A stretch of 64,000 nt of DNA from JBBECJ01 sp963763325 (GTDB lineage: Bacteria > Chloroflexota > Chloroflexia > Thermomicrobiales > CFX8): NCBI GenBank assembly GCA_963763325.1, contig CAVXOL010000024.1:372001-436000 (forward strand). The letters are read 5' to 3'. The notes below the pieces were generated by a model that was given only the letters and a program-made list of their open reading frames with translations, did not search any database and was not told the origin of the DNA. Position 1 is the first letter of the stretch, and the number at the start of each line of letters is the position of its first letter. The position numbers were made by a program, and so were the translations under genes. Shown in pieces: positions 43,708 through 52,885 of this stretch.

Positions 43708-45924
43708 ATGGTAGGAACGATCGAGAAGCCGGACAAGCGCGCCTTCAAGCAGCGCGTCAAACGTGCTGTCGCTGACGACTCACTGCGGACGGCGCTTGGT
43801 CGCGCGTTGCCGGAGTTTGGCCGGCGCCGCGTCAACGCGTTCAGTGACCAGGATTTCTCTGCGCGGAGACGTCAGGTTCGCGACATCAAGTCGAGCTCGA
43901 TTGCGAACTTGCCTGATCTGGTCGAACAATTCACGCGGGAGGCTGAGGCAGTCGGTGCTGTCGTTCACCTCGCGGCGACTGCTGACGACGCGAACCGGAT
44001 TATCACTGAGATCGCGACCCAGCGAGCGGCGAAGCTGGTCGTCAAGAGCAAGTCGATGGTCAGTGAAGAGATCCAGCTGAATCCAGCCCTTGAAGCCGCT
44101 GGCATGCAGGTCGTCGAGACTGACCTTGGCGAATGGATCATGCAGCTGGCGCACGAGCACCCTTCCCACCTCATCGCGCCCGCGATCCACAAGACACGCG
44201 AGCAGGTCGCGGAACTATTCTCGAAAGAGGTTGGAGTCGAGTTGCCTGCCGATCCAGTCGAGCTCGTCAAGGTCGCGCGAGAACGGCTGCGTCAGTCATT
44301 CATTGACGCCGACATCGGAATCTCCGGAGCAAATGTCGCCATCGCTGACAGTGGTACGCTGGTCATCGTGTCCAACGAAGGCAACGGCCGATTGGTGACG
44401 ACGCTTCCACCGGTGCACATCGCGCTTCTCGGAGTCGAGAAGATTGTGCCGTCACTCGAAGATGCGACCGCGATTCTGCAAGTTCTGCCACGCTCCGGCA
44501 CCGGCCAGAAGATCACCAGCTACGTCTCGTTCATCACCGGCCCGAGCCGCAGCGCCGATATTGAGCTCACTTTGACCGTTGGTGTCCACGGACCGAAGGA
44601 ACTGCACATCGTCCTGCTCGACAACGGCCGCTGGGCAGCACGCGACGACGATGATTTGCGCGACACCTTGCACTGTATCCGCTGTGGCGCATGCTCAAAC
44701 GTCTGTCCACCGTACCAGATCGTCGGCGGACACCAGTTTGGCCATATCTACACAGGCCCAATCGGACTGGTGATGACGGCACTGCACCACGGCCTGGGCG
44801 CCGCTGCCGGCCCGCAGAGTCTGTGCGTTTCCTGCAATGCCTGTGAGACAGTCTGTCCGGTTGAGATCCCAATCCCACGGATGATTCTCGATGTCCGATC
44901 ACGTGTCACTGAAGCGTTCGGGATGCCGGCCGGTAAAGCTTTCGGAATCAGTCAGTGGACCAAGCCAGGGGCCGGCGGACGAGCGGCTGGCATTGCGGCG
45001 CGTGCGTCAACGTTCGTCGCGAATCGCGAGCGTGTGATCACGCGGATTCCAGGGATGGGCGATCTGACAGACGGTCGGACTCTGACAGCGCCGGCATCGC
45101 GGCCCCTTCGTGATCGCATCCGACGCAACGGCGTAGCGACATCACCCGTGCACAAACTCGGGAGCAGCAGCGCAACGGGACTAACGGTCGCATTCTTCCC
45201 AGGTTGCCTGACTGACCGACTCATGCCGGAGATGGGCGAGGCGGTCGTTGAGGTCCTTCGCGCTTGTGGCTGTGATGTTCAGTTTCCGGCCGACCAGCAT
45301 TGTTGCGGACTCGTCGCCTTCAACTCCGGTGACCGGAAACACGGGCGAACTATGGCCGAGCAGACGATCCGCATGCTGGAGTCCGTTGATGCCGACTGGG
45401 TGCTCACGAACAGCACGTCCTGCCTGGCCGCAATCGTCCAGGATTACCAGCATCTCTTCCGCGAGATCCCTGAGTGGCGCGAACGCGCCGAACTCCAGGC
45501 TCGGAGACTGATCGACTTCACGACGTTCATCGACGAGGTAGCACAACTCGATCCGACCGACTTCGAAACGAGCGAGGCGCGACCCATCGTGACGATTCAC
45601 GACGCATGTCAGTCGGCCAATGCCCTCGGGTTGGGCACTGGCGCACGGAGGATCGTCTCCGAACTCCTGCAACTGGAGTTACGCGAAATGCAGGATTCGC
45701 GCGTCTGCTGCGGATTCGGCGGCTCGTTCGCGATTGACTATCCGCAGGTATCGATAGCGATACTCGGCAAGAAGCTAACCAACGCCGCTGACACGGCTGC
45801 CGACGTTGTCATCTCGGACAACCCGGGCTGCATCATGCAGTTGAGAGGCGGGCTGATCGCGAGCGGCAGTCCAATGCGAGTCCTACACGTGGCCGAACTG
45901 ATGGCGGAACGTCTGCCACGGTAG
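43708..45924 (+). CDS. LutB-LutA-type fused iron-sulfur protein of L-lactate oxidation
   Basis: The 738-residue protein has an N-terminal LUD domain (about residues 60-310, with NVAIADSGTLVIVSNEG and GPSRSADIELTLTVGVHGP). A two-cluster ferredoxin segment follows (CIRCGACSNVCP and CVSCNACETVCP, about 324-395). Two cysteine-rich CCG domains close the chain (FFPGCLTD ... QHCCGL and HDACQSAN ... CCGFGGSF). In lactate utilisation LutA, LutB and LutC form the complex; here A and B are fused and no separate LutC is seen. An inverted repeat overlies its promoter. LarE in the same window could also relate to lactate, though 42 kb away. Confidence 0.88.
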   Translation: MVGTIEKPDKRAFKQRVKRAVADDSLRTALGRALPEFGRRRVNAFSDQDFSARRRQVRDIKSSSIANLPDLVEQFTREAEAVGAVVHLAATADDANRIITEIATQRAAKLVVKSKSMVSEEIQLNPALEAAGMQVVETDLGEWIMQLAHEHPSHLIAPAIHKTREQVAELFSKEVGVELPADPVELVKVARERLRQSFIDADIGISGANVAIADSGTLVIVSNEGNGRLVTTLPPVHIALLGVEKIVPSLEDATAILQVLPRSGTGQKITSYVSFITGPSRSADIELTLTVGVHGPKELHIVLLDNGRWAARDDDDLRDTLHCIRCGACSNVCPPYQIVGGHQFGHIYTGPIGLVMTALHHGLGAAAGPQSLCVSCNACETVCPVEIPIPRMILDVRSRVTEAFGMPAGKAFGISQWTKPGAGGRAAGIAARASTFVANRERVITRIPGMGDLTDGRTLTAPASRPLRDRIRRNGVATSPVHKLGSSSATGLTVAFFPGCLTDRLMPEMGEAVVEVLRACGCDVQFPADQHCCGLVAFNSGDRKHGRTMAEQTIRMLESVDADWVLTNSTSCLAAIVQDYQHLFREIPEWRERAELQARRLIDFTTFIDEVAQLDPTDFETSEARPIVTIHDACQSANALGLGTGARRIVSELLQLELREMQDSRVCCGFGGSFAIDYPQVSIAILGKKLTNAADTAADVVISDNPGCIMQLRGGLIASGSPMRVLHVAELMAERLPR

Positions 45925-45965
45925 AACAATCAGAATGTTCGTGGTTGCTCTTCAGCGAGGTTGAG

Positions 45966-46403
45966 CTAGTTCCGGCAGACCGCGCACTGTCCAAAGACCT
46001 CGAGCCAGTGGCCGTTGATCTGGAAGTTCGTACGCCGGCTGAGCTCTTCGAGAAGCGGCTGAACGCTGCAATCTTCGAACTCAACGACGGCACCACAATC
46101 GGAACAGATCAGGTGGTGATGATGCCGATCGGTCGCTCCACAGAGGAGATAGGAATGGCAGCCGTCTGGTTGGTGGAGCCGGTCAAGGACACCGTGCTGC
46201 ACCAGCAGGTCCAGCGTCCGGAAGACGGTCGCCCGCCCGACGCCCGAATCGTCGACGGTCAGTCGCTGTAGAAGCTCATCAGCGGTGAACGACCGATCGG
46301 TCTGCTGAATTGCGTCAACGACCGCTCTACGAGGACCGGTCAGTCGATAACCCGCCTCTTGTAGAATCTGTAGTGTACGTTCGGCCTGTGGCAGATCGAG
46401 CAT
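45966..46403 (-). CDS. Fur-family metalloregulator
   Basis: The 145-residue protein has a winged helix (TGPRRAVVDAIQQTDRSFTA, RATVFRTLDLLVQHGVLDRL) and a metal-binding half with HHHHLICSDCG (His94-97, Cys100, Cys103) and the structural-zinc pair CAVC (Cys140, Cys143). The two CxxC pairs point to Fur, Zur or PerR; which metal cannot be told. GGGGAG precedes the ATG at 46403. It is convergent with the Lut-like gene and divergent from the MFS relic. Confidence 0.9.
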   Translation of the reverse strand: MLDLPQAERTLQILQEAGYRLTGPRRAVVDAIQQTDRSFTADELLQRLTVDDSGVGRATVFRTLDLLVQHGVLDRLHQPDGCHSYLLCGATDRHHHHLICSDCGAVVEFEDCSVQPLLEELSRRTNFQINGHWLEVFGQCAVCRN

Positions 46404-46508
46404 CGGCTTCTCCCCGGCGATTTTGACCGCCGTGAGTGTAACATGACGCGTTCGATCTGCTGCGTCACGCACAGTCGTTCTCGTCACGGCGTCAATCGGG
46501 AGACTTCG

Positions 46509-46823
46509 TGAGCACTGAGGTCGAATCGGCTTTCTCCTCCGCTTCTGAACCATCGCTGAAAACGCCTCTCCAGGTCCTGCTCGCGACCAGGCGTTCATGG
46601 CATTGACGCACTTTACGCTGCGATCGTCGACGATCGGTTCCGAGGTAGAGTCATGGCGGTCTATTCGACATTCTGGGGTCTGACACCAATCGGCCACCTT
46701 CAAGCCGGTCTGATCGCAAGCATCTGGGGCACGCAAACGTCGATCTTCGTGAACGGTTGCATTGTCCTCGTCTATGTCGTCGCACCGGCATGCTTCAACC
46801 TGGTTATTCGAGCACTTGACTGA
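46509..46823 (+). pseudogene. Relic of an MFS transporter (EntS-like) with internal deletion
   Basis: A GTG at 46509 after GGGAG begins a short reading VSTEVESAFSSASEPSLKTP that soon stops. In other frames, AFMALTHFTL and then AAIVDDRFRGRVMAVYSTFW, TPIGHLQAG and a final hydrophobic helix run to a TGA at 46821-46823. The VDDRFRGRVM...P.G pattern is the last cytoplasmic loop and final helices of MFS_3 exporters. About 300 residues are missing between the two ends. This was too short for automatic calling. That the N-terminal piece belongs to the same gene is an inference. Confidence 0.55.
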
Positions 46824-46844
46824 GAGCCGAGACGAGGGAAGACC

Positions 46845-47717
46845 ATGAACCGCCGTTCGATTCGGAGAGCAATTCGAGCCAGCATGCGTCCCGAACCGAG
46901 TCGGACATTCGAAGCTGTTGCACTCCCACATCGTTCACCGTCCGTTGCGCTCGGCATCGGTGAAACGTTCGACTCGGCGCTCGCCCTGTTGACGATCGAT
47001 GTCGGCCCGCAATCGTTGCTGATTCCCGATCTGCGAGCGAATGGAACACCAGGTCCGCGACTCACTCATGCCGTCGTGTCGGTCCTTGCCAAGACGAGTG
47101 CCGTCTCAATTGGGCTGCCGAACGATCTCAATCGGTCCGCCTCAATCCGCTGGAGATCGCTGGCGATGTCCGCAAACGCAACCGTGGAAATCCTCGGATC
47201 TACCGAATGGAACCGCGTCGAATTCGGGGATCGCTCGCTGATCCTGGAGAACGGCGACTTCCCTGCGGAACTCTTCTCCGACTCAACCGTGATCGGATTG
47301 TCCAGACCCACGAACGGTGGATCCATCGCGAGCTGGACCCAGATCGTGCATCCAAACACGGCGCTGCGCGCACGAGCCTCGGGCAACGCAATCGTTGAGT
47401 TGTCGTTGGCCGTTGACGCGAGGTACATCGTTTGTGGTCAGATCGGCTCGATGTGGCTGGTAGCTCTTGCGGAGCCAGCGATCGCAGCCGAGTTGATGGC
47501 TCGTGGGTTGGAACACCTGCGGGAACGTGTTCGGGGCATCGAAACGATCGGGCCGTGGGAAGATGCCGGTGTGCAGCACCTGTGCAGCCTGGGAGAAGCC
47601 GGCCCAGAGACGATCGATCTGGTTCTGGATGCTTGTCTGCCAGATAATGCGAGCGAAGATATAGCGAGGCAACTTGCGGAGATGCTCGGAATGAAACTCA
47701 ACATCTCGCAACGATAA
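46845..47717 (+). CDS. Protein of unknown function upstream of upp
   Basis: The 290-residue soluble protein starts with a basic helix MNRRSIRRAIRASM, followed by alternating strands and helices (ALALLTIDVGPQSLLIPDL, VEILGSTEWNRVEFGDRSL, STVIGLSRPTNGG) and a C-terminal helical end. GAGGGAAG precedes the ATG. It is 18 nt upstream of upp, so they share a message. The overall order faintly recalls DUF362-like proteins but I cannot support that assignment. Confidence 0.6.
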   Translation: MNRRSIRRAIRASMRPEPSRTFEAVALPHRSPSVALGIGETFDSALALLTIDVGPQSLLIPDLRANGTPGPRLTHAVVSVLAKTSAVSIGLPNDLNRSASIRWRSLAMSANATVEILGSTEWNRVEFGDRSLILENGDFPAELFSDSTVIGLSRPTNGGSIASWTQIVHPNTALRARASGNAIVELSLAVDARYIVCGQIGSMWLVALAEPAIAAELMARGLEHLRERVRGIETIGPWEDAGVQHLCSLGEAGPETIDLVLDACLPDNASEDIARQLAEMLGMKLNISQR

Positions 47718-47735
47718 TCCAGGAGGCGCGGCACA

Positions 47736-48440
47736 GTGAAGGAAGATGTTGTGGCCCCAATGCGCGGTCGAACGCAACCGGACCGCGCGGAAATTGCATC
47801 GCTTGCCCGCCTACATATTGTCCAGAACCCACTCTCGCTTGCACTTCTTGCACGGATCCGTGACCGACGAACCAGTATCGTCGAGTTCGGAGCACTCTCG
47901 ACCCAACTGGCGAGCCTGCTGCTGTGGGAAGCCTGTCATGACGTGGCGTTGGCTGAGACGCAGGTGCCGAATTTCGCCGGCGAACTCATCACGGTTCATA
48001 AGATCGCAGAACGGGTGGCAGGAGTCGCGATTCTCCGCGCTGGGCTCCTCTTTGCGACGCCGTTTCGGGGCATCCTGCCTGACGCTCCGCTCCATCAAAT
48101 TGGCATCCGCCGCGACGAGCGCAGCCTGCGAGCGATCGTCTACGGCGACAATCTGCCGACCGATCCGGACTGGGCAGATCGCGTCCTGATCCTCGATCCA
48201 ATGCTTGCGACGGGCGGATCCGTGGTCGCCGCACTGGAGCACATTCGTCGCTCACATGGTGGGAACATCGCCATCCTCGCGCTGATCGCAGCGCCGGTCG
48301 GCGTCGAGGCCGTCCTGCGGGCCGACGCTGACGTCCGCGTCTTCACTGCCGCACTTGACGACCGCCTCAACGAGCGAGGCTATATCGAGCCTGGGCTTGG
48401 GGATGCCGGAGATCGGCTATTTGGAACGTCCGCCATGTAG
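47736..48440 (+). CDS. upp: Uracil phosphoribosyltransferase
   Basis: The 234-residue type I PRTase makes UMP from uracil and PRPP. It has ILRAGLLFATPFRGILP, the PRPP loop VLILDPMLATGGSV and the C-terminal uracil loop GYIEPGLGDAGDRLFGT. The N-terminal stretch is about 25 residues longer than usual. The GTG start at 47736 follows AGGAGG by 8 nt. Confidence 0.92.
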   Translation: MKEDVVAPMRGRTQPDRAEIASLARLHIVQNPLSLALLARIRDRRTSIVEFGALSTQLASLLLWEACHDVALAETQVPNFAGELITVHKIAERVAGVAILRAGLLFATPFRGILPDAPLHQIGIRRDERSLRAIVYGDNLPTDPDWADRVLILDPMLATGGSVVAALEHIRRSHGGNIAILALIAAPVGVEAVLRADADVRVFTAALDDRLNERGYIEPGLGDAGDRLFGTSAM

Positions 48441-48474
48441 ATATGACGCATGCGCCAACAAAGTTCCATCTCTA

Positions 48475-48503
48475 TTGCGTAAATCGCGATTCGCTCCTAT
48501 ACT
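48475..48503 (+). promoter_or_regulatory. Strong promoter of the zinc-ribbon gene
   Basis: TTGCGT (48475-48480), 17 nt and TATACT (48498-48503). The leader to the ATG at 48654 is about 145 nt. Confidence 0.55.
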
Positions 48504-48653
48504 GCTCCCACTGACTTCAGTTGTACATGCGTCGCCCGCCTGCCGGGTCGCCACTCATGGGCGAATCTGTCTACGCCGGTAACGCACACGCCGTGGACAA
48601 ATTGCCGGTACGACGCACCCGGCGAACAGGGGTTCGGGCAAGGAGCGGTTGTC

Positions 48654-48968
48654 ATGACGGTAACTACCGACAAGACGATGGTTTGTCGCGATTGCGGCAG
48701 AGACTTCACGTTTACTGTCGGCGAGCAGGCATTTTATGCGGAGCGCGGGTTCGTTCCGCCATCGCGCTGTGTCAGTTGCCGCGCTACGCGCCGAGCCGAA
48801 CGACAGCTAAGTGGCGATGATGGCGGACGAAATAACTCTGCCCCCCGCCAGCTCTATCCGGCCACCTGCGCTGATTGCGGTACTGAAACGATGGTTCCCT
48901 TCGAGCCGAGATCGGGGCGACCGGTCTACTGCCGCGATTGCTTTGCGCGTCAACGCGACCGGTACTAA
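48654..48968 (+). CDS. Double zinc-ribbon protein
   Basis: The 104-residue protein has two four-cysteine modules: Cys11, Cys14, Cys39, Cys42 (CRDCGRDF ... RCVSC) and Cys72, Cys75, Cys93, Cys96 (CADCGTET ... YCRDC). A polar linker separates them. Such small CxxC-x17-CxxC proteins are common in Chloroflexota and related phyla and have no assigned function; nucleic-acid binding is a guess. AAGGAG precedes the ATG, and a strong terminator follows. Confidence 0.85.
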   Translation: MTVTTDKTMVCRDCGRDFTFTVGEQAFYAERGFVPPSRCVSCRATRRAERQLSGDDGGRNNSAPRQLYPATCADCGTETMVPFEPRSGRPVYCRDCFARQRDRY

Positions 48969-49007
48969 CTCAGGATAGAAGAATCGTCTGCCTGTTCCAC
49001 GTAATCA

Positions 49008-49053
49008 ACACGACAACGCCCCGCAGGTGCTGGCCTGCGGGGCGTTGTCGTGT
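49008..49053. terminator. Perfect 20-bp hairpin terminator between convergent genes
   Basis: ACACGACAACGCCCCGCAGG (49008-49027) pairs perfectly with its complement at 49034-49053 over a 6-nt loop. It serves the zinc-ribbon gene (+) and the aminotransferase (-). Confidence 0.75.
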
Positions 49054-49064
49054 GTTCGATGACG

Positions 49065-50475
49065 CTAACCGGTGAAGTCCTCGGCGAACTCCTTCTCGGC
49101 GGAAGTGAGAGCGTCATCGACGATCGTCACCATCCGGTCGATCTCGTCGGTCGTGATGACGAACGGCGGAGCGAAATGGATCGTGTCCCAGACGCGGGTC
49201 AGCAGTCCGTTCTCGTTGACCAACTCGGTCACACGCTTGGTGAACTGATGCTCGCGGCCGAACTTCTCCTTCGTCTCCTTGTTCTTGACGATCTCGATAC
49301 CGCACATCATCCCGAGGCCGCGGACATCGCCAACCGAAGGATGCGAGCGCAACTCTTCGAGCTGCTTCTTGAGATACTCGCCCTTGTCAGCCGACTGCTG
49401 GACGAGGTTCTCGTTCTTGAAGATCTCGATGTTCTTCAAGGCGGCCACCGAAGCGACGGCGTGCCCGCCGAAGGTCAACAGGTGGCCAAGCGCGACCTCC
49501 TTGCCCTTTTCGGCAGTGAAGCTCTCGAACACCGCATCGCGAACCGCGACGGCGGCAATCGGCGCATAACCGGAGGATCAGACCCTTCGCCATCGTCAGC
49601 ATGTCCGGCACGACGCCGTAGTGCTCGATCGCGAAGTACTTGCCGGAGCGGCCCCAGCCATTGATGACCTCGTCAGCAATCAGCAGGACGCCGTGCTTGT
49701 CGCAGATTTCGCGCAGCCGCTGCCAGTAGGCCTTGGCCGGAACCTGGACACCGTTTGCTGTCGAAATCGGCTCGGCGATGATTGCGGCAACCGTGTCCGG
49801 TCCCTGGAACTCGATCTCAGCCTCGAACGCATTGGCGCAGGCGATGTCGTCCGCCTCGCCAGGCTGAGTCTTTGAACTGCGGGCGATAGTTGTTCGGAGA
49901 CTGGACGTGGAACACGCCTGGCATAAACGGGCCCAAAGTACGTCTCATTGCGCGACGACGTCAGGCTCATCGCGCCGTAGGTCATGCCGTGATACGAACC
50001 CCGGCGAGCGATGATCTTGTACCGCTTCGGGAATCCACGCATCGCCTGGACCTGCTTGGCGATCTTAATCGCGCTCTCAACTGCCTCTGATCCGCCCGAG
50101 CAGAAGAAGAGGCGGTTCAGGTCGCCAGGCAGCAGGTTAGCGATCTCTCTCCGCCAGTGCTGTCGCGGGAACGGTCGTGTAATTGGCCGCAGAGACGTAG
50201 GCCAGCCTGCCGGCCTGCTCAGCCATCGCGTCACCGATCTCGCGTCGGCCGTGTCCGGCGTTCACGACCCAGAGGCCGGCGATGCCGTCAATGAACTCTT
50301 TGCCATACACGTCGTACAGCATCGCGCCCTTGCCGTGGTCGAAGACCTGCATCCCCTTCTTCTCAGCCAGATCCTGCCAGTTGGCTGAGTGAACCCAGAC
50401 GTGGTCGAGCGCCTTCTTGGTGTACTGGTCAGCTGTCATCGTGGCCGCGCCACCGCTACCCTGCCCGTTGGCCAT
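49065..50475 (-). pseudogene. Class III (omega-type) aminotransferase, broken by about four frameshifts
   Basis: Reading across frames gives a normal omega-aminotransferase of about 465 residues: DHGKGAMLYDVYGKEFIDG, then LNRLFFCSGGSEAVESAIK, then GSYHGMTYGAMSLT. LLIADEVINGWGRSGKYFA (PLP-binding Asp), the Schiff-base Lys in TMAKGL, LTFGGHAVAS and a C-terminus ending AEDFTG follow. Frame changes fall near 50142-50152, 49928-49935, 49861-49870 and 49572-49582. Catalytic residues are intact. It would transfer amino groups from amines or omega-amino acids to pyruvate or a keto acid. Four indels in 1.4 kb with conserved protein sequence suggest poor local sequence quality or very recent decay. Confidence 0.85.
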
Positions 50476-50634
50476 CTACATCTCCCTAAGTGTTTCCGGC
50501 AGGCAGACTCCGCTCAGGCCTGTCATGGTCGAGTTGTGCCTGCCGTCTCATCATATCGTCAGCGCAGTATAGCACCGTCACGGACCAATGTGACTGTCTC
50601 AACGGACTGAATCAGCATCGTTCTCACACTCATG

Positions 50635-50649
50635 TTGCCGAATCGGCAA
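50635..50649. promoter_or_regulatory. Inverted repeat TTGCCGA-A-TCGGCAA
   Basis: A 7-bp perfect inverted repeat with one central base lies about 75 nt upstream of the gene at 50725, in an intergenic region with no other clear feature. Confidence 0.35.
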
Positions 50650-50724
50650 TCGAAGAACGTCGATAGCTGGATCAATACTGGCTGCTATGCTGGCCACAGC
50701 GCGTCAAACGAACGGGGAGAATCA

Positions 50725-51522
50725 ATGTCACATCATCGTGCAGGCGAGACAGTCCGCGATCGCCTCTGGCTTTGGGGTCATACCGCAGGTAGCCACGACG
50801 AAGAGTGGAACTTGCCCGGACCATCGCTGATCTCGCCCGTCGAAGCTGCCTGGTACCTCGGCATCCCCAACATGATGATGATCCGTTACAACGGCCAGCC
50901 TCGAATGCCATATGACCAGCTGACGATCCCTATGCGAACGCTCACGCGGATCGGATGGGGCATTACCGGCGCGCGGGGAGAAACGTCCGCTGAAGAACGC
51001 GAACATGTCCTGGACCTCGCCACCAGAACGCCAAACATCACCGGGCTGGTCATGGATGATTTCATCAACTGGGATACTGGCGAACCGGAACTCACGCTTG
51101 ATGACCTTCGTGTTCTGGACCAACGCCGACGCCTCTCGGACCGAACGCTGGATCTGATGGCGATTGTGTACACGCACCAGCTCGATGTCGACATTTCCGA
51201 GTATCTGGCGTACTGCAACCAGGTCAGCCTCTGGACCTGGCATGCCAGCGACCTCGACCGACTCGAAGCTCACCTCCTGCACCTTGAGCAGATTGCGTCT
51301 GATCATCAACGCTTCATCGGCTGCTACCTATGGGACCTCGGACCACGCGCACCAATGCCAATCGACGGGTTCATTCGCCAGTGCGAGCAAGGGTTGGAGT
51401 GGCTCATGTCGGGTCGAATCGCCGGCTTGATCTTTCTCGCCAGTTGTTACTGCGACCTGGAGCTTGACACTGTCGAATGGCTGCGCGGCTGGATCGAAGA
51501 CGTTGGCAATCCGGCGATCTGA
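50725..51522 (+). CDS. Conserved-looking protein of unknown function, possible TIM-barrel
   Basis: The 265-residue protein begins MSHHRAGETVRDRLWLWGHT and shows alternating helix-strand units: AAWYLGIPNMMMIRY, NITGLVMDDFINWDTGEP, LDLMAIVYTHQLD, VSLWTWHASDLD, FIGCYLWDLG and AGLIFLASCYCDLE. The strand-end DD and W/D clusters resemble sugar-active TIM barrels, but I recognise no family. GGGGAG precedes the ATG at 50725; the frame extends upstream to 50632. Confidence 0.65.
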   Translation: MSHHRAGETVRDRLWLWGHTAGSHDEEWNLPGPSLISPVEAAWYLGIPNMMMIRYNGQPRMPYDQLTIPMRTLTRIGWGITGARGETSAEEREHVLDLATRTPNITGLVMDDFINWDTGEPELTLDDLRVLDQRRRLSDRTLDLMAIVYTHQLDVDISEYLAYCNQVSLWTWHASDLDRLEAHLLHLEQIASDHQRFIGCYLWDLGPRAPMPIDGFIRQCEQGLEWLMSGRIAGLIFLASCYCDLELDTVEWLRGWIEDVGNPAI

Positions 51523-51536
51523 CATCTCGTCTGTGG

Positions 51537-52781
51537 CTACTTTCGCCCGCCGGCCAGCAGTTCTGCCTCCGGGAGCGATCGTAATCGGAGCATGAACAGC
51601 GGGCCGAGCAACGCCCCCGCTCCTAGCATGATGAACGCGGCGGTCCATGAGACACGGTCAACGACGACACCGAAGAGGAAGATCGACACGATTGTTGTTC
51701 CGAAGCCGAGGACGGACTGGACGCCGAGGGCCGCGCCAATCCGGTCTCGGGGGGCAAGTTCAGTGATACCAGCCGAATACAACGGAGAGTCGCCGACGAT
51801 TGCGAACCCGTAGATCAAGCCCACGAGCGCGATCAGGGCGATCGGCGCAGTCTCCATGAAACCGAACGAAAACGAACAAGCCGCGCTGATCACGAGCAGC
51901 ACGCTGGTTGTCAGCGTCCGACCGAACCGGTCGCCGAGGAACCCCGCTACCGCGCAGGCCAGCGCGCCAATCCCGATGATTGCAAAGGCCAGTTGCCCGC
52001 CGAGGTCGGTCGCACGGTCGGTCGAGCGGCCTTGCTGTTCGAGCGTATGGATCAGGAACGGGCCCATCCATGCCCACATCGCATACAGCTCCCACATGTG
52101 CGCGACGTAACCAAGGTTCATCAGCCGTAGCGGTCGATCTTTCAGGAGGCGCGGGTCGAACGCGAATGGAGAACTGGTTGACGCCGGAGCGTCACCGACG
52201 ACGAACCACATGATCGCGGCAGCCGCAAACGTCGCAATGACCGTGACAACGACCAAGGCTTGCCAGCCGATACCTGTCGCCACCGGAGCCAGCAGGTACG
52301 GCGACGCTGATCCGAGCACCAACGCGCCGACGAAGACACCGACAGCTCGCCCTCGTTCACGTGGCGTGAACCAGCCAGCAACGATCTTGATACCTGGAGT
52401 GTAAACGCCAGCCATCGCAGCACCAACCAGCAGCCGCAGGACAATCCCGGTCCAAAGTCCTCCGGCAAGGAATGCAAAACCCAGGTTCAGGATTCCGGCC
52501 AGCACGGCCGAGATCGCGAAGACAGCCCGCGTGTTGTAGCGGTCAGCGAGGATCCCGACCACCGCGACAGCCGCTATATAGCCAAGTTGAAACGCTGACA
52601 GGATGTAGCCAGCATCTGTGTTCGAGATATCCCACTCATCGGCAAGGATCGGCTTGATCGCTGAAAACGAAAACCAGATCGACATCGCGAGAAACTCAGC
52701 CAGGCAGATCCAGGCCAGCGCCGTCAACTTGCGCCGCCGGCTGATGACCTGTGTGACCGAGCTCACATCTGCCTGTGCCAT
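51537..52781 (-). CDS. MFS transporter
   Basis: The 414-residue protein has about twelve helices. The first half carries GILADRYNTRAVF (loop 2-3) and WFTPRERGRAVGVFVGALVLG; the second half carries GFLGDRFGRTLTTS and LAPRDRIGAALGVQS. The overall order fits nitrate/oxalate-type or CynX-like MFS families. The substrate is unknown. It is convergent with the 50725 gene. Confidence 0.85.
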   Translation of the reverse strand: MAQADVSSVTQVISRRRKLTALAWICLAEFLAMSIWFSFSAIKPILADEWDISNTDAGYILSAFQLGYIAAVAVVGILADRYNTRAVFAISAVLAGILNLGFAFLAGGLWTGIVLRLLVGAAMAGVYTPGIKIVAGWFTPRERGRAVGVFVGALVLGSASPYLLAPVATGIGWQALVVVTVIATFAAAAIMWFVVGDAPASTSSPFAFDPRLLKDRPLRLMNLGYVAHMWELYAMWAWMGPFLIHTLEQQGRSTDRATDLGGQLAFAIIGIGALACAVAGFLGDRFGRTLTTSVLLVISAACSFSFGFMETAPIALIALVGLIYGFAIVGDSPLYSAGITELAPRDRIGAALGVQSVLGFGTTIVSIFLFGVVVDRVSWTAAFIMLGAGALLGPLFMLRLRSLPEAELLAGGRK

Positions 52782-52885
52782 TCGACCATGATAACGCGCC
52801 GGATCCCGGAGACCGCGCTACAATGCCGCCCATCGACAGATCAGGCCTGACCTGGGCCGCAACCGAGGAGTGAAGGGGTCGCGAG

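Noticed and set aside
46404..46931. Longer reading frame upstream of the Fur-family gene
   Set aside because: The extra 176 codons have no Fur similarity and run antisense to the MFS relic; a good ribosome binding site marks ATG 46403.
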